Assembly (NCBI GenBank): GCA_003134675.1
Contig: PLBZ01000066.1
Coordinates: 31,380 to 41,606 of the forward strand
Length of the DNA stretch: 10,227 bases
Direction of reading: 5' to 3'
DNA from: Solirubrobacterales bacterium
GTDB taxonomy: Bacteria > Actinomycetota > Thermoleophilia > Solirubrobacterales > Solirubrobacteraceae
Shown here: one piece after another, positions 6,083-10,227 of the stretch
Layout of the letters: each line of letters opens with the position of its first letter
Position numbering within the stretch: the stretch's first letter is position 1
Notes under the pieces: generated by a model
What the model was told of the DNA's origin: nothing
Databases searched by the model: none
What the model saw: the letters and a program-made list of their open reading frames with translations, nothing else
Program-made: the position numbers and the translations under genes

Positions 6083-6101
6083 TTGACAGTCTTGTTATGA
6101 T
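6083..6101 (+). promoter_or_regulatory. Promoter-like elements of the FHA gene
   Basis: TATGAT at 6096-6101 with a TG at 6093-6094 reads as an extended -10 box and would place the start of transcription near 6108. A perfect TTGACA lies at 6083-6088, but only 7 nt before the -10, too close to serve as its -35. Either the extended -10 works alone, or the TTGACA belongs to another promoter whose -10 (around 6106) is poor. Confidence 0.5.
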
Positions 6102-6177
6102 CGCCACGAGCGATCCCCAGCAGTCCCTACGAGAGAGGCCCCAGGACAATCGCCGAGCAGAGAAGGGGAGAACAAAG

Positions 6178-6822
6178 ATGGAGACACTTACATCGGGGAC
6201 CATCACCGGGGCAGGCTCATTTCGCTGCCAGCACTGCGACTATGTACTGACGCTCCTCGGGTCGGACACGCTTACAGACTGTCCGCGCTGCGGAAGTGAG
6301 CACTTTGCTCGCGCCTCGTTGTTCAGCGCCGAGCGGCTGGATGGCAGGCGCTTCAGAGGAGATGGTGCACGGGCGAGGCGCACCGGAGACGAGGACACGC
6401 TGGCCGGTCACCGATCTTCGGAGGCGATCTCCCAGCCCCAGCGCGAGGTGTTGCTGGCGCAAACCAGAGAACGAATCGAGAGACCCGGCGAGTATCTCGT
6501 GTACGAGGAGAGCGGCGAGTGGCGCACGGTGGCGCTCACGCGCGAGTGGACGCGCATCGGACGCTCGCTCGCCGCCGACGTGCGCTTCGACGACCCCACC
6601 GTCTCGCGCCGCCACGCGTTGATTACTCGCCAGCCCGACGGCGTGCGGGTGCTCGACGATCGCAGCCTGAACGGCGTGTTCGTGAACGGCGCCCGAGTCG
6701 AGGGCAGGACATTGCAAGACGGCGATGAGATCCTCGTCGGGCGCTACCGGTTGAGCTTCCTCAGCGTGGCCTGTAAGCCCGAGATGGAGCCAGCTCCGAG
6801 CGCTCGGCACACCGCGGACTGA
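6178..6822 (+). CDS. Zinc-ribbon + FHA-domain protein (phosphothreonine reader)
   Basis: A 214-residue cytoplasmic protein with two modules. The N-terminal zinc ribbon has CQHC (17-20) and CPRC (35-38). A polar, Arg-rich linker (about 50-105) follows. The FHA domain (about 106-197) keeps its phosphothreonine-binding loops: IGRS (127-130), SRRH (143-146) and LNG (164-166) inside DRSLNGVFVNGARV. FHA domains bind phosphothreonine on Ser/Thr-kinase targets; the nearest functional analogues are actinobacterial FHA adaptors such as GarA, which also carry a short N-terminal tail with phosphorylatable threonines. Here the tail METLTSGTITG has four threonines in the first ten residues, which suggests but does not prove similar switching. 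The ATG at 6178 is set by AAGGGGAG (6163-6170) 7 nt upstream; an in-frame ATG at 6097 overlaps the promoter and is rejected. A parA gene follows after 46 nt but has its own promoter. Confidence 0.88.
   Translation: METLTSGTITGAGSFRCQHCDYVLTLLGSDTLTDCPRCGSEHFARASLFSAERLDGRRFRGDGARARRTGDEDTLAGHRSSEAISQPQREVLLAQTRERIERPGEYLVYEESGEWRTVALTREWTRIGRSLAADVRFDDPTVSRRHALITRQPDGVRVLDDRSLNGVFVNGARVEGRTLQDGDEILVGRYRLSFLSVACKPEMEPAPSARHTAD
6399..6416 (+). repeat. Possible degenerate third copy of the dispersed repeat
   Basis: Inside the FHA gene, 18 nt match the first 18 nt of copy A at 16 positions (differences at 6407 and 6410). The remaining five bases do not match and the hairpin is lost. The reading frame differs from that of copy A. 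This may be chance in GC-rich coding sequence. Confidence 0.25.
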
Positions 6823-6837
6823 GGGGCATCTGGCGCC

Positions 6838-6852
6838 CGGGAGGGCCTCCCG
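6838..6852. promoter_or_regulatory. 15-bp perfect palindrome upstream of the parA -10 box
   Basis: CGGGAGG and CCTCCCG flank a single central G. The site ends 2 bp before the -10 box, so a bound protein would cover the -35/spacer part of the parA promoter. With a 1-nt centre it cannot form a stable RNA hairpin of the same length and no T-run follows, so an operator is more likely than a terminator. Which protein would bind is unknown. Confidence 0.5.
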
Positions 6853-6854
6853 CG

Positions 6855-6860
6855 TAGTAT
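6855..6860 (+). promoter_or_regulatory. -10 box of a probably leaderless parA transcript
   Basis: TAGTAT ends 8 nt before the ATG at 6869, so transcription would begin at or next to the start codon. No ribosome binding site exists in CGCCTCCG before the ATG. Leaderless genes are common in actinomycetes. The -35 region is weak. Confidence 0.55.
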
Positions 6861-6868
6861 CGCCTCCG

Positions 6869-7666
6869 ATGGCGAAGACCCACACGATCGCCGTGCTCTC
6901 CCAGAAGGGGGGTACCGGCAAGACCACCACCGTGCGCACGCTCGCCGACGCGCTGCGCCGGGCAGGCGTGAGGACACTGGCCGTCGACCTCGACCCACAG
7001 GGGAATCTGTCCGACTACTTCGACCTGCCACCGGACGCCGAGCCGACGATCGCGGATGTGCTCTCCGGGCGCGCCACCGCGGCCGAAGCGATCCACGAGG
7101 ACCTGATTCCAGCCAACCTGAGCCTCGCCGAGGCCGAGCTGATGCTGGGCGGCAAGATGGGTCGAGAGATGACCCTGCGGCGCGCGCTCGCCAAGGTGCC
7201 CGACGATTATCAGGTGATGCTGATCGACTGCCCGCCTTCGCTCGGGCTGCTCACCGTGAACGCACTCGTGGCCGCCGACCGTGCGCTCGTGACCGCCGAG
7301 GCCCAATACTTCGCGCTGCAGGGAGTCGAGCAGGCGATGGAGGTCGTCGAGCTCGCGCGGGACAGCCTCAATCCCGCTCTCGAGCTACTGGGCGTGCTGC
7401 TGAACCTCGCGGACATGCGCACAGTGCACTCGCGCGAGGCGCTCGTGTCGCTACAGGAGCGCTTTGGCGAGCAGGTGTTCGCCACCGTCATCCGCTCTTC
7501 GATCGCCTACGCCGAGTCGGCCGAGCGCGCGAAGTCGATCCTCGACCACCGTCCCGACCTGGGCGCCGACTATCTGGCGCTCGCCGGCGAAGTGCTCGAG
7601 CGGCTCCCCGAGCTCGCGGATGCCCGCAAGCGGCTCGCCCAGCTCGCTCAGAGCGCCTCCACGTAG
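6869..7666 (+). CDS. ParA/Soj-family ATPase, orphan (no parB nearby)
   Basis: A 265-residue ParA-type ATPase that would bind ATP, dimerise and usually move on the nucleoid to position DNA or protein cargo. The deviant Walker A box KGGTGKTT is at 13-20 with signature Lys13 and Lys18, the A' box DLDPQGN at 40-46 and Walker B VMLIDCPP at 116-123. The Soj-like middle (AEAQYFALQGVEQ, 143-155) and end (ADMRTVHSREALVSLQERFG, 181-200) are normal, and there is no N-terminal DNA-binding extension. No ParB, parS-like repeats, chemotaxis or division gene is in the window, so it may be one of the cargo-positioning orphans rather than the chromosome segregation ParA. The start ATG at 6869 follows a -10 box by 8 nt, hence likely leaderless. 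It follows the FHA gene and overlaps the end of thrB by 19 bp, tail to tail. Confidence 0.9.
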   Translation: MAKTHTIAVLSQKGGTGKTTTVRTLADALRRAGVRTLAVDLDPQGNLSDYFDLPPDAEPTIADVLSGRATAAEAIHEDLIPANLSLAEAELMLGGKMGREMTLRRALAKVPDDYQVMLIDCPPSLGLLTVNALVAADRALVTAEAQYFALQGVEQAMEVVELARDSLNPALELLGVLLNLADMRTVHSREALVSLQERFGEQVFATVIRSSIAYAESAERAKSILDHRPDLGADYLALAGEVLERLPELADARKRLAQLAQSAST

Positions 7667-8499
7667 GCCCCCTGGACCTCCAGCGGCGTCCGCAACAGCG
7701 TGGCCCAGCCGTCGATCTCCGGGCGCAGCGCCTCGACGACGGCGCCTGTCTGCTCGTAGAAGCACCACACGAGAACCGTCGGCCCCGCCCCCGAGATCGT
7801 CGCGCCCAGCGCCCCTAGCTCACGTGCCCGTAGGGCAAGCTCGTAGGAGCGCGGGAACAGATGAGCGCGGCGTTGCTCGTGTAGACGATCAGCAAGACCA
7901 CGGCCCACCAGATCCCACTCGCCACGAGCAAGACCAAGCGTCAGGAGCGCGCCGTGGGCAATGTTGAAGACCGCATCCTGAATCGGGACTTCTGCGGGTA
8001 GAGCCGCGCGGGCCGTGCGCGTGCGGACACCCTCCTGTGGCACGACCGCGAGCACCTCGAGACCGGTCGGCGGATCGAATCGCGTCACCCCCCCATCGGC
8101 GCAGATCACGAAGCCTCCTTCTAGAGCCGCCGCCACATTGTCGGAATGACCCTCCAACTGGCTTGCATGCATCAGCAGGTCTGCGTCCAGCTCATACAGA
8201 TGGTCCGCCGCCATCAGACCAGCCACGATCGCCGCGGCACTCGAGCCGAGACCTCCCGCCAGCGGGATCTCCGAGCGGACTCGAAAGGTGAAGCCCTCCG
8301 CGGCCGCCAGCCGCTCGAAGGCCCGCACGCACAGGTTCTCGCGCCCGCGCGGGACCGGCAGGTCCGTCTCCACAGCGAACTGGCCGGTCTCCTCGACCTC
8401 GAGCTCCAGGTGCAAAGCCAGCGCAGCCGCCATGCAGTCATAGCCCGGACCGAGGTTGGCCGAGGACGCCGGCACGCGCACGACGCGCCTACGGATCAC
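7648..8499 (-). CDS. thrB: Homoserine kinase
   Basis: Phosphorylates homoserine with ATP to O-phosphohomoserine, the substrate of threonine synthase encoded just upstream. The 283-residue protein has the three GHMP-kinase motifs: PASSANLGPGYDC (10-22), the ATP loop PLAGGLGSSAAA (79-90) and GATISGAGPTVLV (232-244). EGHSDNVAAALEGGF (116-130) is the usual thrB helix and carries the conserved Asp120-Asn121 region. It is close to the usual length of about 300. The start is GTG 8499, which overlaps the thrC end by 11 nt, indicating translational coupling; AGAAGCGG just upstream inside thrC may serve as ribosome binding site. A second GTG six codons later is a less likely start. Its last codons overlap the end of the convergent parA gene. 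Confidence 0.96.
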   Translation of the reverse strand: MIRRRVVRVPASSANLGPGYDCMAAALALHLELEVEETGQFAVETDLPVPRGRENLCVRAFERLAAAEGFTFRVRSEIPLAGGLGSSAAAIVAGLMAADHLYELDADLLMHASQLEGHSDNVAAALEGGFVICADGGVTRFDPPTGLEVLAVVPQEGVRTRTARAALPAEVPIQDAVFNIAHGALLTLGLARGEWDLVGRGLADRLHEQRRAHLFPRSYELALRARELGALGATISGAGPTVLVWCFYEQTGAVVEALRPEIDGWATLLRTPLEVQGAYVEAL

Positions 8500-9571
8500 C
8501 CAGCACCGCTTCTTCGATCGGGGCCATCTCCGCGGCGCATGCGATCACCATGCCGTCGTTGTTGGCGATCGCCGTCTCCGGATCCTTCAGGCCGCGCCCA
8601 GTCAGCACGCACACGATCTGCTCCGCTCCGTCGGCGCCGTACTTGAGCAGACCCGCGACCGACGCCGCCGAGGCCGGCTCGCAGAACATTCCTTCTTTGG
8701 AAGCCAGCAGCTTGTAGGCGTCGAGGATCTCCCGGTCGCTCACAACGCGGATCGCGCCGCGCGAATCTCTCGCCGCCGCCATCGCGTCCTCCCAGCGGAC
8801 GGGATTGCCGATCCTGATCGCGCTGGCCACAGTTTCCGGGTGCTCGATGACCCTGCCCTCCACCAGCGGCGCCGCCCCCTCCGCCTGGAAGCCGAACAGC
8901 TTCGGCGCCGCGCCCATCTCGCGGAAGCCGCGCCAGTAGGAGGTGATGTTCCCCGCATTGCCCACCGGAATGCACAGCGCTTCAAGTCCCCCTTCGAGAC
9001 CCTCGTGTACCTCGAAGGCAGCCGTCTTCTGGCCTTCGATTCGATACTCGTTGACGGAGTTCACGAGCACTATCGGGTGCGTGTCGGTCAGCTCGCGCAC
9101 GAGCGTCAGCGCCTGGTCGAAGTTGCCCTTTAGCGAAATCACGCGGGCGCCATGGACGAGCGTCTGGGCCATCTTGCCCTGCGCGATCTTTCCCTCGGGA
9201 ACGATCACCGCGCAGGTGATGCCCGCGCGCGCCGCATACGCCGCCGCGCTGGCCGCCGTGTTGCCCGTCGAGGCGCAGATCACCGCCTTCGCGCCGTCGC
9301 GCACGGCGGCGGAGACCGCGCACGTCATCCCCCTGTCCTTGAACGAGCCAGTCGGGTTTGCGCCCTCGAGCTTCAGGCGCACCGTCGCGCCAACCAGCTC
9401 CGAGAGCACCGGCGCGCGCAACAGCGGCGTCGAGCCCTCCTGCAGGCTGACCAGCGGGTCGCCCGGCTCGAACGGGAGGCGCTCGCGGTAGCGCTCGATC
9501 AGCGGCACGTGAGCTCCCGTCGGCGGTATGCCCTCCACCCTCGGAACCTTCACGCTGGCCTCGTTCATCAT
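8489..9571 (-). CDS. thrC: Threonine synthase
   Basis: PLP enzyme that converts O-phosphohomoserine to threonine and phosphate. At 360 residues it matches the short bacterial type (about 350) rather than the longer E. coli form. The PLP lysine is Lys78 in NPTGSFKDRGM (72-82). Supporting blocks are the ligand loop ASTGNTAASAAAYAA (98-112), GKMAQTLVHGA, and the phosphate-binding glycine loop PVGNAGNITSYWRGF (about 202-216). A C-terminal EPASAASVAGL and VLTGRGLKDP complete the fold. It starts at ATG 9571, whose ATGA overlaps the hom stop; ATG 9568 is the second in-frame choice. GAGGAG upstream is a strong ribosome binding site. Gene order hom-thrC-thrB is the common actinobacterial and Bacillus arrangement. 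Confidence 0.97.
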   Translation of the reverse strand: MMNEASVKVPRVEGIPPTGAHVPLIERYRERLPFEPGDPLVSLQEGSTPLLRAPVLSELVGATVRLKLEGANPTGSFKDRGMTCAVSAAVRDGAKAVICASTGNTAASAAAYAARAGITCAVIVPEGKIAQGKMAQTLVHGARVISLKGNFDQALTLVRELTDTHPIVLVNSVNEYRIEGQKTAAFEVHEGLEGGLEALCIPVGNAGNITSYWRGFREMGAAPKLFGFQAEGAAPLVEGRVIEHPETVASAIRIGNPVRWEDAMAAARDSRGAIRVVSDREILDAYKLLASKEGMFCEPASAASVAGLLKYGADGAEQIVCVLTGRGLKDPETAIANNDGMVIACAAEMAPIEEAVLGDP

Positions 9572-10227
9572 CCAAACTCCTCTTCTATTACCCGGATCGT
9601 CCGCGGCGTGGAGCGTACGAAGTCGGCGTCCTCCAGCCGCGCGATCGCCGTGCGCAGGCTCGACTCGGCCACCTGGTGGGTGACCATCACCAGCCGCGCG
9701 TTCTCGCCGAGGCCGCGCTGCATAACCGACTTGATCGACACCCCGTGCTCGCCCAGCACCTGGGTCACGGCCGCGAGCACGCCCGGGCGGTCGGCGACCT
9801 CCAGGTGCAGATAGAAGGCGCTCGGGACATCCTCGAGCAGGCGCAGCTGTAGCGGCGGGGCGGGCGGTCGTGCGCCGCCGGTCATCACGCTCACCACGTC
9901 ACCGAGCACCGCGCTCGCGGTCTGCCGGCCGCCGGCGCCTGGGCCGGACATCGTGATCTCGGTGATCGCCTCCGATTCGACCGTGACCGCGTTGAACGGC
10001 CCCGAGACCGAGGAGAGCGGATGTCCGGCGTAGAGGAACGCGGGATAGACCCGCACCGACAGCCCGTCCTCACGACGCTCGGCGGTTCCGATCAGCTTCA
10101 GGCCGAGACCCAGCTCGCGGGCGTACTCCAGGTCATCGCGCTGCAGGTGCTCGATGCCCTCGTACCGAACGTCGTCCAGGTGCACCGGAGCGCCGAACGC
10201 CAGACGCGCGAGGATCGCCATCTTCGC
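9568..10227 (-). CDS. hom: Homoserine dehydrogenase, C-terminal part (catalytic end + ACT domain)
   Basis: Reduces aspartate semialdehyde to homoserine with NAD(P)H, the branch point to threonine and methionine. The gene runs off the right edge, leaving 219 of an expected 430 or so residues. The visible part starts at AKMAILARLAFG in the catalytic domain, passes through the conserved blocks EGIEHLQRDDLEYARELG and YPAFLYAGHPLSSVSGPFNAV, then a Gly-rich SGPGAGGRQTASAVLGDVV. An ACT domain follows (about the last 80 residues, including FYLHLEVADRPGVLAAVTQ and GVSIKSVMQ), the usual site of threonine feedback control. The stop overlaps the thrC start (ATGA), so the two are coupled. The promoter lies beyond the window. 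Confidence 0.96.
   Translation of the reverse strand, partial: AKMAILARLAFGAPVHLDDVRYEGIEHLQRDDLEYARELGLGLKLIGTAERREDGLSVRVYPAFLYAGHPLSSVSGPFNAVTVESEAITEITMSGPGAGGRQTASAVLGDVVSVMTGGARPPAPPLQLRLLEDVPSAFYLHLEVADRPGVLAAVTQVLGEHGVSIKSVMQRGLGENARLVMVTHQVAESSLRTAIARLEDADFVRSTPRTIRVIEEEFG

Larger units (their letters stand above)
5901..6177. other. Divergent intergenic region between the four-cysteine gene and the FHA gene
   Basis: These 277 nt hold the promoters of two divergent units. Visible contents are copy B of the 23-bp repeat (5938-5960), a promoter-like TTGACA and TATGAT pair for the rightward gene (6083-6101), and a transcribed leader of about 70 nt ending in a strong ribosome binding site (6163-6170). 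I found no clear leftward promoter, no riboswitch-like fold and no RNA gene. The frame on the minus strand remains open to 6056 but is unlikely to be translated. Confidence 0.55.

Noticed and set aside
6097..6177. FHA gene start at ATG 6097
   Set aside because: This ATG is part of the TATGAT -10 box, while ATG 6178 has a strong ribosome binding site at the right distance.
6838..6852. Terminator of the FHA gene
   Set aside because: The palindrome has a 1-nt centre and no T-run after it, so a stable terminator hairpin is unlikely.
1..10227. CRISPR arrays, phage or transposon genes, tRNA and rRNA
   Set aside because: No regularly spaced repeats, recombinase or transposase motifs, or RNA-gene-like sequences were seen on either strand.

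Overview
The window is GC-rich, densely coding bacterial chromosome. The gene set suggests an actinomycete: an Mce-type (YrbE/MlaE) permease, a MarP-like membrane serine protease, an FHA-domain protein, a lone ParA ATPase, and start codons without leader or ribosome binding site. My best guess is the deep-branching class Thermoleophilia (Solirubrobacterales and relatives), but that rests on overall feel of the proteins and was not checked by any search. No rRNA, tRNA, CRISPR array, insertion sequence or phage gene is visible.

Layout from left to right. (1) 1-434, minus strand: 5' part of a YrbE/MlaE permease, cut by the window edge. (2) 483-506: a 24-bp imperfect palindrome in the divergent promoter region. 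(3) 547-1570, plus strand: a YtrA-like GntR regulator followed by a small one-helix membrane protein. (4) 1572-2759, minus strand: a MarP-like protease (CvpA-type membrane domain plus trypsin-like domain with intact His, Asp and Ser). (5) 2783-4504, plus strand: a class B penicillin-binding protein with an NTF2/MecA-like N-terminus and an odd Ser/Glu-rich insert after its KTG motif. (6) 5900-4501, minus strand: a three-gene run of a small four-cysteine protein, an SRPBCC-fold protein and a lipoprotein. (7) 6178-7666, plus strand: a zinc-ribbon/FHA protein and an orphan ParA-family ATPase with its own, probably leaderless, promoter. (8) 10227-7648, minus strand: threonine synthesis genes hom (partial), thrC and thrB, overlapping in translationally coupled style.

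Functionally there is an envelope half (lipid permease, protease, PBP, lipoprotein), a signalling/positioning pair (FHA, ParA) and a housekeeping amino-acid operon. Packing is extreme: all three tail-to-tail gene pairs have no room for a terminator (1-nt gap, shared CTAG stops, 19-bp overlap), and one head-to-head pair has start codons only 23 nt apart.

I see no clear large undescribed system. The best leads are the GntR operator facing an Mce-type permease, an exact 23-bp inverted dispersed repeat (1234-1256 and 5938-5960), the palindrome over the leaderless parA promoter beside the zinc-ribbon/FHA gene, and the unusual PBP insert.
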